Shown piece by piece: positions 1 through 7,602 of a stretch of 29,636 nucleotides of DNA. Source of the stretch: CAZWZG01 sp964638245 (GTDB lineage Bacteria > Pseudomonadota > Alphaproteobacteria > Rhodobacterales > Rhodobacteraceae); assembly GCA_964638245.1 (NCBI GenBank), contig CAZWZG010000018.1, forward strand, positions 1 to 29,636, read 5' to 3'. A model generated the notes under the pieces. It had not been told where the DNA came from and ran no database searches. It saw only the letters and a program-made list of their open reading frames with translations. The translations under genes were made by a program, and so were the position numbers. Every line of letters starts with the position of its first letter. Position 1 is the stretch's first letter.

Positions 1-377
1 CCATCTCGCGCTCGGAACACATCATGCCATGGCTTTCGACGCCGCGGATCTTGCCGACCTGGATGGTGGTGTCGATCCCTGGAACATAGGTCCCGGGATG
101 GGCGATCACGACGGTGATGCCTTCGCGCGCATTGGGCGCGCCACAGATAATCTGTTTCTCGCCCTGGTCCGTCGCGACCTGACAGACGCGCAAACGGTCG
201 GCATCGGGGTGCTTTTCAGCCCTCACCACCTTGCCGATGGTAAAGGCGGCCAATGAATCCACAGGGTTGATGACCTCTTCGATCTCGAGCCCGAGATCGG
301 TCAGCGTATCGGCGATGTCATCCACCGAGGCGTCCGTGTCCAGATGCGTCTTCAGCCAGGAGAGCGTGAATTTCATG
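1..377 (-). CDS. pheT: Phenylalanine--tRNA ligase beta subunit, N-terminal part (cut by window edge)
   Basis: This is the first 125 codons of the large subunit of the class II alpha2-beta2 phenylalanyl-tRNA synthetase, which charges tRNA-Phe in the cytoplasm. The translation begins MKFTLSWLKTHLD, the usual start of bacterial PheT, and continues into the N-terminal tRNA-binding (EMAP/OB-fold) domain with the stretches AEKHPDADRLRVCQV and ICGAPNAREG, and then KIRGVESHGMMCSE. The ATG at 377 gives the standard N-terminus. The rest of the gene lies beyond position 1. pheS lies upstream on the same strand but is separated by 588 bp holding an opposite-strand small ORF and a hairpin, so pheT may have its own promoter. 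Identification is firm; only the partial state limits it. Confidence 0.96.
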
Positions 378-644
378 GGATTTGCCCGTCAATTTTGTCG
401 AGCGCTGACCTAGCGCAGCCACGCAAGGAAGGGAAGCCTCTGCCACCACTGCGTTAACCTTGGCCACGCCCGAAACTGCACAGTTTCCGGGATTTCTGAC
501 GATTGTTCTGACAACGCGGCACCGCTCTGGCGTGCGTTATGTAAACTTTTCAATAAGTTGCAAGTTTCCAAGCCCGTGCCCAGATTTAGCCGCAATTCAT
601 TCCTAGCCCGGGATCGTTGTGTAACCAGTGTTGTGGTTTGAGTG
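378..644. other. Intergenic region between pheT and a small opposite-strand ORF
   Basis: This 267-bp stretch has no convincing gene. It is more AT-rich than its surroundings around 535-600. It must hold the pheT promoter if pheT is not transcribed from pheS, and any promoter for the small plus-strand ORF at 645. I see no clear consensus -35/-10 pair and no tRNA. A 61-codon minus-strand reading frame at 410-595 is not supported by a ribosome binding site or a recognisable protein. Confidence 0.4.
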
Positions 645-911
645 ATGGATAGTGAAAGCCTTACGCGGTTCGCCGCGGCGGGGTTTCTGATGGCAGCGGT
701 CGCGTTTTATGGCGTGACCAAGCCAGAGGACCCCGAAGACAATTCCCCAATTTATCAGGTGCAGTTCCTGAGCGCCCTGAAGACGTTCTGCCCTGAGCGG
801 ATCGGCCAACCCACAAATGATCGACTGGATTGCTTCCGGCGGGGTCGCGGGACCGCTGCCGGAACGACGGTGTTCCTCAAGGTACCCGAGGCGCAATACC
901 CGGACCTTTAG
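645..911 (+). CDS. Small hypothetical protein with N-terminal hydrophobic segment
   Basis: An 88-residue protein that I do not recognise. It starts MDSESLTRFAAAGFLMAAVAFYG; residues 9-24 are hydrophobic and could be a signal anchor or uncleaved signal peptide, followed by an acidic stretch (TKPEDPEDN) and a soluble tail with two cysteines (residues about 48 and 63). The ATG at 645 is preceded directly by an in-frame GTG at 642, and no good Shine-Dalgarno sequence is visible, which weakens the call. In its favour, the stop codon is followed by a strong hairpin (920-962) lying between it and the convergent pheS. It sits on the opposite strand inside the space that separates pheS from pheT. It could be a spurious ORF. 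Confidence 0.4.
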   Translation: MDSESLTRFAAAGFLMAAVAFYGVTKPEDPEDNSPIYQVQFLSALKTFCPERIGQPTNDRLDCFRRGRGTAAGTTVFLKVPEAQYPDL

Positions 912-919
912 AGGAGCAA

Positions 920-962
920 GCGCCGCGTCCGGATACTGTAGGGGGTGGTTCGGGCGCGGCGC
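920..962. terminator. Hairpin between convergent small ORF and pheS
   Basis: Arms GCGCCGCGTCCG (920-931) and CGGGCGCGGCGC (951-962) pair over 12 bp with a single G-U wobble and a 19-nt loop. It lies just past the stop at 911 and just before the pheS stop (966-968, minus strand), so it could end transcription in both directions. There is no long T tract on either side, so Rho-independent activity is uncertain. Confidence 0.5.
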
Positions 963-965
963 CGT

Positions 966-2039
966 TTAGCGGCTGAGCCCACCATGCAGCGTCGGCACCT
1001 CTAGCGGCACAAAGCCATAGTGGCGCAACCAACGCAGGTCGCTTTCGAAGAACGCGCGCAGATCGGGGATGCCGTATTTCAGCATCGCCAAACGGTCGAT
1101 CCCAAGGCCAAAGGCAAAGCCCTGCCATTCGTTCGGATCCACACCCGCGGATTTCAGAACGTTCGGATGCACCATGCCGGACCCACCGGCCTCGAGCCAG
1201 TCGTCGCCTTCACCCAATTTCAGCGTGCCGTCTTCCCACGAGCAACGGAAGTCGATCTCTGCTGAAGGTTCCGTGAACGGGAAATGGGAGGCGCGGAAGC
1301 GCACCTCGATTTGGTCGACCTCGAAAAAGGCGGCTGCGAACTCTTCCAGCACCCATTTGAGGTTTGCCATCGAGATGTCGCGGTCAATGGCAAGACCCTC
1401 AATCTGGTGGAACATCGGGGTGTGCGTCTGGTCGTAATCTGCGCGGTAAACGCGGCCCGGCGCGATGATGCGGATCGGCGCGCCTTGTTTTTCCATCGAA
1501 CGGATTTGCACGGGTGACGTGTGCGTGCGCAGGACATGCGGCGGGCGATTGTCGCCCTCTTCGCGCGCCATGTAGAATGTGTCCATCTCGGTGCGCGCCG
1601 AGTGGTAATCGGGCATGTTCAGCGCATCGAAGTTGTACCAGTCGCTCTCAATCTGAGGGCCTTCGGCAACGGCAAAGCCCATATCAGCGAAAATCGCGGT
1701 GATTTCCTCGGCGACTTGGCTGACGGGGTGAATCGTACCCTGACGGCGCTGACGACCGGGCAGCGTCACGTCGAGCCATTCATCGGCCAGGCGGGCATCC
1801 AATGCGGCATCGGCCAGCGCGGATTTCTTGGCCTTCAACGCGGCGTCGATTTCATTTTTGAGAGCGTTCAGCGCAGGGCCGGCGACCTGGCGCTCCTCGG
1901 GCGTCATCTTACCCAGCTCGCGCATTTTCAGCGAGACCTCGCCCTTCTTGCCTAGAGCCGCGAGGCGCACGTCTTCGATGGCGGCCTCATCGGCAGCGTT
2001 GGCAATAGCGTCGATGTATTTCTGACGTAGGTCTTCCAC
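966..2039 (-). CDS. pheS: Phenylalanine--tRNA ligase alpha subunit
   Basis: Catalytic subunit of phenylalanyl-tRNA synthetase, which activates Phe with ATP and transfers it to tRNA-Phe. The 357-residue protein has the N-terminal coiled-coil arm (residues about 1-90, with LGKKGE near 30), then the class II catalytic core: GTIHPVSQV, the motif 2 region RVYRADYDQTHTPMFHQIEGL split around residues 200-225, and motif 3 FGLGIDRLAML near residue 320. Length and order match alphaproteobacterial PheS. The start is a GTG at 2039 (VEDLRQKYID), consistent with family N-termini; only a weak AAGGG precedes it. Its partner pheT is 588 bp downstream instead of directly adjacent. Confidence 0.97.
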   Translation of the reverse strand: MEDLRQKYIDAIANAADEAAIEDVRLAALGKKGEVSLKMRELGKMTPEERQVAGPALNALKNEIDAALKAKKSALADAALDARLADEWLDVTLPGRQRRQGTIHPVSQVAEEITAIFADMGFAVAEGPQIESDWYNFDALNMPDYHSARTEMDTFYMAREEGDNRPPHVLRTHTSPVQIRSMEKQGAPIRIIAPGRVYRADYDQTHTPMFHQIEGLAIDRDISMANLKWVLEEFAAAFFEVDQIEVRFRASHFPFTEPSAEIDFRCSWEDGTLKLGEGDDWLEAGGSGMVHPNVLKSAGVDPNEWQGFAFGLGIDRLAMLKYGIPDLRAFFESDLRWLRHYGFVPLEVPTLHGGLSR

Positions 2040-2133
2040 GGGGTCCGGCCCTTATTTCCTGCCGGGGTGTGCTAGCGGGATTGGGGGAATGGTGCAACGG
2101 GTGTTGTGCGACGACGGTGCCGCAAGCGCACCA

Positions 2134-3186
2134 CTACGCAACCGCGAGGTCGGACAGTGCTGCCCATTCGCGCGCGGAAATGACCGGGCGGGCCGTTTCC
2201 AAGTGACGCGTCTTCAGAGCGGCAAGCACCTCTGCCCGCAGGATTGGTGGCAGACGTCGAAGCGTCTCAGGACCAACGAAAAGGCTTTCGCACCAACGCC
2301 CGTTGGCCGAGACAATCTCATGCCTTGCAAACGCAAGGTGGACGTAAGTCGTAGTTGTATGCGGAGCCAGTCGCACGGATTTGCCATCGACCATGTGACG
2401 CGCAGCAACGAACCCTTCATGGGTATCATGGGTCAGCGCAAGCGCGGGGTGAGACACCAGAATTCGGTGCTGTTGCGAAACGCGCAGTGGGGCGTGGCCA
2501 GCACAGGCCGCGAATTGAACCGGAGCTTTGTTTTGCGTGGCCACAACTGTTTCCTGCCCCACCCAAAGAAGCGGTTGTGCGCCATGATCCTTGGTCGTGA
2601 CCTTATCCCCTCGCACTAAGGTCTCGACCCGTTTTGGTCCGTCCGGGGTCGCGATAACACTGCCTTCACAGAAGCAGACGAACCCGCTGTCGCCCTCTGA
2701 GATGGCATTGTAGCTGACCTCGCCCCCATCCTCCTTGTTGAACTGGATCGAGTAGTCGGCCTTGTTGGCGTTGGTTGGCGTCGGGATGTTTTCGGACACT
2801 TCGCCCGCAGCCGGTCCGTCTTTGGCTTCGATATTCTTCGTGCCACCACCGATGTCATAGAAATCGATCGTCTCACCCGCGGTCTGATCGACAAGAGCGA
2901 AAGCTTCATAGTTGTTGGAGCCACCGCCGTCGGGGTCGGTCAGGAACGTGTTGAACACATCCGAAGAGATCTGCAGCACCGTTTCGCCGGTTTGTGCGTC
3001 GACTGTCGTGGTGACGCCGGGGTCATCCAGCGAGATGACTTTGCCGACCTCGCCGGTGTGCTGATAAAAAGCGACCTGAAAATCCGCCGGGTCCTGACCC
3101 GGTTCGAGCGCGACCTCGAGAAATTCGTCGATGCCAGAGCTTTTGGCATAGGCGTTCGAGTAGTGCAGTTCGCTGATGCGTGCCAT
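2134..3186 (-). CDS. Hint (Hedgehog/intein) domain protein with N-terminal lamin-tail-like region
   Basis: A 350-residue protein. The C-terminal half (about residues 168-320) is a bacterial Hint_2-type domain: the candidate nucleophile cysteine motif CFCEGSVIATPDG, then VRGDKVTTKD, the histidine block PLRVSQQHRILVSH, VAARHMVDG, and TTYVHLAFARHEIVSANG. Hint domains carry out autocatalytic peptide-bond rearrangement or cleavage in hedgehog proteins and inteins. In Rhodobacteraceae such single proteins are common but their role is not established. The N-terminal about 165 residues start MARISELHYSN and resemble a lamin-tail-like beta fold, with an acidic GGG-rich segment (TDPDGGGSNNYEAFAL). No signal peptide is seen. 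The ATG at 3186 was chosen because AAGGAGG lies 5-7 nt upstream; a longer frame to 3228 lacks this. It follows the ABC-transporter ATPase gene by 47 bp on the same strand. Confidence 0.85.
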   Translation of the reverse strand: MARISELHYSNAYAKSSGIDEFLEVALEPGQDPADFQVAFYQHTGEVGKVISLDDPGVTTTVDAQTGETVLQISSDVFNTFLTDPDGGGSNNYEAFALVDQTAGETIDFYDIGGGTKNIEAKDGPAAGEVSENIPTPTNANKADYSIQFNKEDGGEVSYNAISEGDSGFVCFCEGSVIATPDGPKRVETLVRGDKVTTKDHGAQPLLWVGQETVVATQNKAPVQFAACAGHAPLRVSQQHRILVSHPALALTHDTHEGFVAARHMVDGKSVRLAPHTTTTYVHLAFARHEIVSANGRWCESLFVGPETLRRLPPILRAEVLAALKTRHLETARPVISAREWAALSDLAVA

Positions 3187-3233
3187 GACGTCCTCCTTCG
3201 CGGCGTCGTGCCACAAAGGTCTTGCCAAACGCC

Positions 3234-3962
3234 TTACACGGGCAGTTCCGTCAGGCGCAGAAAGGTGCGGAGACGCTCGGTTTGGGGGTCATGGAGGATC
3301 TGGGCCGGGGGGCCTTGTTCAATGATACGGCCTTGATCGAGCATGCACACGCGGTCGGCGGCTTTCTCGGCGAAGGCCATCTCGTGGGTGGCGAGGATCA
3401 TGGTCATGCCTTCGGCGCGCAGTTGCAGCAGGACCTGAAGGACTTCGCCGCGCAGCTCTGGATCCAGCGCTGAAGTGACCTCGTCGAAAAGCATGATCTC
3501 GGGGCAGAGTGCCAAGGCACGGATGATCGCAACGCGCTGTTGCTGACCGCCGGACAACTGGTCAGGGTATTTGCCCATATGATCGGCGAGACCGAAGCGT
3601 TCAAAGAGCGCGCCGATCTCGTCGGCGGTGTCGGTGCGTCCTTGCACGCGGCGGGGGGCAAGCTCGACGTTTTGCGCCGCCGTCATGTGGGGGAAGAGGT
3701 TGAAGCTCTGAAAGACGATGCCGATCCGTTGGTGGATGGGCTCGGGATCGAGGCCGGGGGTGGCGATGTCTTCGCCTTCCAGAAAAATTGCCCCGTCGTC
3801 GATGGGCTCCAGAAGGTTGATGCAGCGCAGAAGCGTGGACTTGCCCGAGCCCGAAGAGCCGATGAGACAGACCAGCTCCCCCTCTTTTACGTCAAGCGAA
3901 AGCCCGTCGATGACGGTGCGTTCACCGAAGGATTTGCGGACGTCTTGCAGGCGCAGCTTCAT
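3234..3962 (-). CDS. Amino-acid ABC transporter ATP-binding protein
   Basis: ATPase of a polar amino-acid uptake system (GlnQ/HisP type), 242 residues, cytoplasmic and membrane-associated. Visible motifs in order: Walker A GSSGSGKST (about residues 34-42), Q-loop region IGIVFQSFNLFPHMT, signature LSGGQQQRVAIIRAL, Walker B IMLFDEVTSALD, and the switch histidine in ATHEMAF. Its ATG (3962) overlaps the stop of the permease gene by 4 nt (ATGA), indicating translational coupling. An open frame continues upstream in the same phase to 4553, but this is the alternate reading of the permease gene and not a fusion. The substrate cannot be told from sequence. Confidence 0.95.
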   Translation of the reverse strand: MKLRLQDVRKSFGERTVIDGLSLDVKEGELVCLIGSSGSGKSTLLRCINLLEPIDDGAIFLEGEDIATPGLDPEPIHQRIGIVFQSFNLFPHMTAAQNVELAPRRVQGRTDTADEIGALFERFGLADHMGKYPDQLSGGQQQRVAIIRALALCPEIMLFDEVTSALDPELRGEVLQVLLQLRAEGMTMILATHEMAFAEKAADRVCMLDQGRIIEQGPPAQILHDPQTERLRTFLRLTELPV

Positions 3963-4777
3963 GAGCGTTCGCGCCGCTGTCTGGCGAGCAGGTAGTCGGC
4001 ATAGCGGGTCGCCGGAATGGTGATGCAGAGGAAGATGATGGCGGCCCCGACATAGGGTGTGAAGTTCGCAAGCAACGATTTGTAGACGCCCGCTTGGCGC
4101 AGGATTTCGACCGGACCGATAAAGCTGAGGAGCGCAACGTCCTTTTGCAGGGCCACGAACATGTTCATGTTGGCGGGCACGACGCGGCGGATCGCTTGGG
4201 GGAGCACGACGTACCGCATGACGTCCGCATGTTTGAGACCGAGCGATCGGGCGGCGGCACGCTGACTGTCGTGGACGCTTTCGATGCCAGAGCGGAAGAT
4301 CTCGGCAACATAGGCTGAATAGGTCAGAACCAGCGCGACGGTGCCCCAGATGTAGGGCGAATTCCATGGGCGCGGCAGGCCGAGGCCTGGCACGCCAAAG
4401 CCGATCAGGAAGATGGTTAGGACGACCGGGATGCCCCGGAAGACGTCCGTGTAAATGATTGCGAACAGCTTGACCGGGAACAGCGCGGGCGAGCGAACGT
4501 CGCGGGCTAGGGCCACGGCCAACCCGAGAACCGCGATCATCGGGGCGGACCATGCGAAGATGGCGACGTCCAAAAGGAACGCTTCAAGAAGGCCCGGAAA
4601 CGTGTCGGTCAGGATGTCCCAGTCGAAGAACGACTTTTTCACCGCCTCCCAACCGGGGGCGAGCGGGATCAGGACATAGATCAGGATCAGAACGCCCGCC
4701 GTGGACGCCCCCGCAACCGTCAAGGAACGGCGGCGGAGAGCGTCTTCGTAGGCTTCGCGCCGGGTCGGTGCGGTCAC
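3959..4777 (-). CDS. Amino-acid ABC transporter permease (HisMQ type)
   Basis: Inner-membrane permease of the same uptake system, 272 residues with about five to six hydrophobic segments (for example residues 20-40, 65-90, 105-130, 235-260). The cytoplasmic coupling (EAA-like) loop is clear: EIFRSGIESVHDSQRAAARSLG followed by LPQAIRRVVPANMNMFV. The GTG at 4777 lies 1 nt after the binding-protein stop (TAA-C-GTG), and the stop overlaps the ATPase start, so the three genes form one operon with a single permease that probably works as a homodimer. The N-terminal segment before the first helix (TAPTRREAYEDALRRRS) is basic. Confidence 0.93.
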   Translation of the reverse strand: MTAPTRREAYEDALRRRSLTVAGASTAGVLILIYVLIPLAPGWEAVKKSFFDWDILTDTFPGLLEAFLLDVAIFAWSAPMIAVLGLAVALARDVRSPALFPVKLFAIIYTDVFRGIPVVLTIFLIGFGVPGLGLPRPWNSPYIWGTVALVLTYSAYVAEIFRSGIESVHDSQRAAARSLGLKHADVMRYVVLPQAIRRVVPANMNMFVALQKDVALLSFIGPVEILRQAGVYKSLLANFTPYVGAAIIFLCITIPATRYADYLLARQRRERS

Positions 4778-4778
4778 G

Positions 4779-5594
4779 TTATTCGATGACCGGAACGCCG
4801 GTGGTTTCCTGCAGCCATTCGGCCTCGATCGCGGCGAGCGTGCCGCTGGCGGTCAGCTCGGCCAACGCCTCGTTCACGCACTCCTTGATCGGGTTACCTT
4901 CTTCCATGAGCAGGCCGAACTGATCAGGGTTCTCGGCGCGATCCGCTGGAAACTGGCCAAGGATCGCCCCATCGTCGAGTGTGACGGCGGATAGGAACAG
5001 CGCTGTCGGCAGGTCAAAGAGCGCGGCGTCGATCTGGTTGGCCTTCATGGCTTCAACGACGTTGGTGTTGTCATCGTAAAGCAGCGGATCGCTGTCGGGG
5101 CCGATGAGGTTCATCACCACGGGAAGCGCGGTTGTCGAGGCGACGACGCCCCATTTCAGGCCCTTCAGGCTTTCGATCGTGGCTTCCGCTCCGGCATCGA
5201 CCACGGGTTTCCGGGTCAGGACGGCCATGGCGGAGGAATAATAAGGGTCGGAAAAATCGACGACTTCTTCACGCGCCTCGGTGATCGAAAATTGCTGAAG
5301 GTTGAAGTCGAAGTTCTTGGCGCCGGGCTGGATCGACTGATCAAAGCTGGCGGAGGTCCAGACGACATCTTCGTACTGAAAGCCCATTGCGTCAGCGACG
5401 GCATAGGCGACCGCAGCCTCGAAACCCGCGCCCGAGGACGGATCGTTGTCCATCACCCACGGATAGTAGGCCGGGTTGCCGGTGGCGATGGTCAGCTTGC
5501 CTTCAGTCAGCGTTTTGCCCGCGGCACAGTGGCCTCCGGCGATCGCTGTTGAAGCGGCAAAAATGGCGGCTGTGGCGAGAAGTGCGGTCTTCAT
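4779..5594 (-). CDS. Amino-acid ABC transporter substrate-binding protein
   Basis: Periplasmic binding protein of the SBP_bac_3 (polar amino acid) family, 271 residues. A typical signal peptide is present: MKTALLATAAIFAASTAIAG with cleavage near AIA-GGHC. The mature protein has the two-lobe signatures GKLTIATGNPAYYPW, GFEAAVAYAVADAMG, DFNLQQFSITEAREEVVDFSDPYYSS, and LKWGVVASTTALPV. The ATG at 5594 was chosen because it opens the signal peptide and has AGGGGGAT upstream; a longer frame reaches 5762 but would bury the signal sequence. It is the first gene of the importer operon. The ligand is unknown; a cysteine soon after the predicted cleavage site is not in a lipobox. Confidence 0.94.
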   Translation of the reverse strand: MKTALLATAAIFAASTAIAGGHCAAGKTLTEGKLTIATGNPAYYPWVMDNDPSSGAGFEAAVAYAVADAMGFQYEDVVWTSASFDQSIQPGAKNFDFNLQQFSITEAREEVVDFSDPYYSSAMAVLTRKPVVDAGAEATIESLKGLKWGVVASTTALPVVMNLIGPDSDPLLYDDNTNVVEAMKANQIDAALFDLPTALFLSAVTLDDGAILGQFPADRAENPDQFGLLMEEGNPIKECVNEALAELTASGTLAAIEAEWLQETTGVPVIE

Positions 5595-5765
5595 GAAGAT
5601 CCCCCTGATGTCCTGATCAGCGGGAACGGTAGCAAGATCGTCCGGAAATTCAATGCAACAGAGCAGGTTGGTACGGCTCGTTCCCGCTTGCGTGCACAAC
5701 GCTGGACCAAAGGCGCAAACCGTTTCATAGGTTTTCAAAGGCACGGGAAACGTCTGGATCAACCC

Positions 5766-6533
5766 TTGGGTTCTCTCACCACGATTTACGGCTTTGACGT
5801 CGCTCTGGATGCGCGTTTCGCAGCCATGATGGTCATTGTCTATCTGGCAGGGATCATTCGCGGCTTCACCGGATTTGGCTCAGCCTTGCTATGCGTGCCC
5901 GCGCTTGCCGTTCTGTACGGCCCGGCGCAAGCCGTTGTGATCGAAGTCCTGATCGAGATTCCCGTCTCACTGGGGCTCTTGAGCGTGGCCCTTCGCGAAG
6001 CCAAGCGAAAAACGGTGCTGCCCATGCTGTGCATGTTCGCGCTGTTCGTGCCAGTTGGAGCGCTGCTTCTGACGGTCGTGAATCCGGATGCCGTCAAAAT
6101 CTTCATGTCGGTGTTCGTGCTGATCTCGGTGGGCATCATGTGGCAGCAAAAGCGTGTGGTTCGCCTGATCTCGCCCGGGATCACGTATCTGTTCGGCGCC
6201 ATTTCGGGCACGACGCAAGGGATGAGCGGTATCGCCGGGCCTCTTTTTGCGACGGCCATGATAGCGCGCGGTGATAGCAGCTCTGTAACGCGCGCCAATA
6301 TCAGCGCCCTGTCAGGCGGAATCATCGCGCTTTCGGTGACCAGTTTCTGGTTCTTCGGCCTTTTGACTGCTGAGGCGGCGTTCTACGCCGCCTTGGCAAG
6401 CCCGGCGATCCTGCTGGGCGTCTGGACCGGAGCAATTTTGTTCCGTCGCACGACCCTCTTGGACTTGCGATCGGTGATCTTGGTTTTCCTGACCCTGATC
6501 GCGATCTTCACGCTTTTCGACACACTAGCCTGA
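5766..6533 (+). CDS. TauE/SafE family sulfite exporter-like permease
   Basis: An integral membrane protein of the TauE/SafE (DUF81) family, proposed exporters or importers of sulfite, sulfoacetate and related organosulfur anions. It has about eight hydrophobic helices and the family hallmarks: the first-repeat motif IIRGFTGFGSALL near the N-terminus and the second-repeat equivalent GAISGTTQGMSGIAGPLF in the middle. The start is uncertain. A TTG at 5766 gives 255 residues, the usual family length; a TTG at 5688 would add a basic non-membrane extension, and the ATG at 5826 would cut close to the first helix. None has a good ribosome binding site. It is divergent from the ABC operon and ends at a bidirectional terminator. 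The substrate cannot be assigned from context. Confidence 0.87.
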   Translation: MGSLTTIYGFDVALDARFAAMMVIVYLAGIIRGFTGFGSALLCVPALAVLYGPAQAVVIEVLIEIPVSLGLLSVALREAKRKTVLPMLCMFALFVPVGALLLTVVNPDAVKIFMSVFVLISVGIMWQQKRVVRLISPGITYLFGAISGTTQGMSGIAGPLFATAMIARGDSSSVTRANISALSGGIIALSVTSFWFFGLLTAEAAFYAALASPAILLGVWTGAILFRRTTLLDLRSVILVFLTLIAIFTLFDTLA

Positions 6534-6546
6534 GACAAACGAAAAA

Positions 6547-6570
6547 GGCCCGCCAGATGGCGGGCCTTTT
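6547..6570. terminator. Bidirectional Rho-independent terminator
   Basis: A perfect 8-bp stem GGCCCGCC (6547-6554) / GGCGGGCC (6559-6566) with a 4-nt loop AGAT, preceded by AAAAA and followed by TTTT. It therefore reads as an intrinsic terminator on both strands, ending the TauE-like gene on plus and rpmI-rplT on minus. Confidence 0.92.
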
Positions 6571-6589
6571 GCTTTGTATTCTTCGTGGC

Positions 6590-6952
6590 TTAGGCCAGCG
6601 CAGCTTTCGCCTTTTCCACGATCGCGCCGAACGCTTCGGGCTCATGCACGGCGAGATCGGCCAGAACCTTACGGTCCACTTCAATCTCTGCCTTCGCGAG
6701 TCCATTGATAAAGCGCGAGTAGGTCAGCGCTTCGTCATGGGCGCGCACAGCCGCGTTAATCCGCTGGATCCATAGCGCGCGGAACGTACGCTTGCGCGCC
6801 TTACGGTCGCGCGTGGCGTACTGGTTGGCCTTGTCGACAGCCTGCGTGGCGGTCTTAAAGTTACTTTTCCGGCGGCGATAGTAGCCTTGTTCGGCCGTGA
6901 TGACCTTCTTGTGCCGGGCGTGGGTGACGGTGCCGCCTTTGGTGCGTGACAT
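6590..6952 (-). CDS. rplT: 50S ribosomal protein L20
   Basis: Large-subunit ribosomal protein that binds 23S rRNA early in assembly, 120 residues, strongly basic. Family signatures are plain: RHKKVITAEQGYYRRRKSNF, QAVDKANQYATRDRKARKR, and TFRALWIQRINAAVR. Length matches alphaproteobacterial L20. It lies 15 bp downstream of rpmI in the usual L35-L20 pair and ends at the bidirectional terminator. infC, which often heads this operon in other bacteria, is not here. In several bacteria L20 represses its own operon; no such regulatory fold is demonstrated in this sequence. Confidence 0.98.
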   Translation of the reverse strand: MSRTKGGTVTHARHKKVITAEQGYYRRRKSNFKTATQAVDKANQYATRDRKARKRTFRALWIQRINAAVRAHDEALTYSRFINGLAKAEIEVDRKVLADLAVHEPEAFGAIVEKAKAALA

Positions 6953-6967
6953 CTGGTCGGTCCTCCG

Positions 6968-7171
6968 TCAGCGATTCGAATAGGGCATGTAGGACTTCGC
7001 GAGCTTCTGATCTGGTTCAGAAAGCACGGTCGTTCCGCGTGCGTTACGGAGAAACTTGTTTGTCCGCTTGATCATGCCGTGGCGCTTACCGGCCTGGGCC
7101 GCCATGACCTTGCCAGTACCCGTCACTTTGAAGCGCTTCTTGGCGCTCGACTTCGTCTTCATCTTCGGCAT
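6968..7171 (-). CDS. rpmI: 50S ribosomal protein L35
   Basis: Small basic ribosomal protein of 67 residues (family about 65 residues). It begins MPKMKTKSSAKKRFKVTGTG and contains GKRHGMIKRTNKFLRNARGT, both diagnostic of L35. AGAGGAG precedes the ATG at a good distance. It is the first gene of the rpmI-rplT operon, which has a plausible sigma-70-type promoter at 7249-7277 and a leader of about 70 nt. Confidence 0.98.
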   Translation of the reverse strand: MPKMKTKSSAKKRFKVTGTGKVMAAQAGKRHGMIKRTNKFLRNARGTTVLSEPDQKLAKSYMPYSNR

Positions 7172-7248
7172 TTTGAACTCCTCTAGTCCGAAGTTTTCGC
7201 GCGGGATGAGGCAATGCCGTTTTGAGCCGGTCCCGCGGCTGAGCGCGC

Positions 7249-7277
7249 CGTATACGCGCCGACCCCCTGTCTGGCAA
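7249..7277 (-). promoter_or_regulatory. Probable sigma-70-type promoter of rpmI-rplT
   Basis: On the minus strand TTGCCA (7277-7272) is separated by exactly 17 nt from TATACG (7254-7249). Transcription would begin near 7242, leaving a 5' leader of about 70 nt before the rpmI ATG at 7171. Position, spacing and lack of an alternative upstream gene support it. Confidence 0.6.
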
Positions 7278-7318
7278 GAGGAAAACGCCTGTTCGAGGAC
7301 CCTATTCGGTATCAGCGC

Positions 7319-7546
7319 CTAGCTGGCGACGCCGCGTATGACGGAAACGAAGAGGCCCGGAATTTCGCCGAAAGAATAGCCCCCCGGTGTCATGTTGAAC
7401 GCCACAACCACCAGAATCGACCCAAGGAACAGGAAAACGCCTGCAAGCGTCGGAGGATTTCCGCTGGAAAAGGCTGAAATAACGGAGGGAATCGCCAGCG
7501 CACCGATGACAATTCCGATTACGAGTATCGCGTCTGCGTCCAACAT
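7319..7546 (-). CDS. Small two-to-three-helix membrane protein
   Basis: A 75-residue hydrophobic protein starting MLDADAILVIGIVIGALAIP. Two clear membrane segments are seen (residues about 6-24 and 34-53), with a short turn SSGNPPTLAG between them, and a C-terminal amphipathic stretch. AAAGGTGG lies upstream of the ATG. It is 53 bp downstream of pyk on the same strand. Small proteins of this look are frequent beside pyk in Rhodobacteraceae, but I know of no established function, and no catalytic motif is visible. Confidence 0.75.
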   Translation of the reverse strand: MLDADAILVIGIVIGALAIPSVISAFSSGNPPTLAGVFLFLGSILVVVAFNMTPGGYSFGEIPGLFVSVIRGVAS

Positions 7547-7560
7547 TGGGCCACCTTTAA

Positions 7561-7602
7561 AATGCCCCCAAGCAGCGTCTTCTCACCCGAATAGGGGCAT
7601 TA
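7561..7602 (-). terminator. Possible terminator of pyk
   Basis: On the minus strand AATGCCCC, overlapping the pyk stop, can pair with GGGGCATT, followed by TTTTAAAG. The loop is about 25 nt, longer than usual, and the T tract runs into the ribosome binding site of the small membrane protein. It may act as an attenuator between the two genes more than as a full stop. Confidence 0.4.

Noticed and set aside
603..896. Minus-strand frame of 97 codons opposite the small plus-strand ORF
   Set aside because: No ribosome binding site and no protein-like pattern; the plus-strand ORF with membrane anchor and hairpin after it is more plausible, though still uncertain.
2089..2619. Plus-strand frame of 176 codons opposite the Hint gene
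   Set aside because: Shadow of the Hint gene on the other strand with no recognisable protein or ribosome binding site.
3963..4553. Apparent N-terminal extension of the ABC ATPase through the permease gene
   Set aside because: The extension is Arg/Pro-rich nonsense in a shadow frame of the permease; the ATPase start with ATGA overlap at 3962 is normal.
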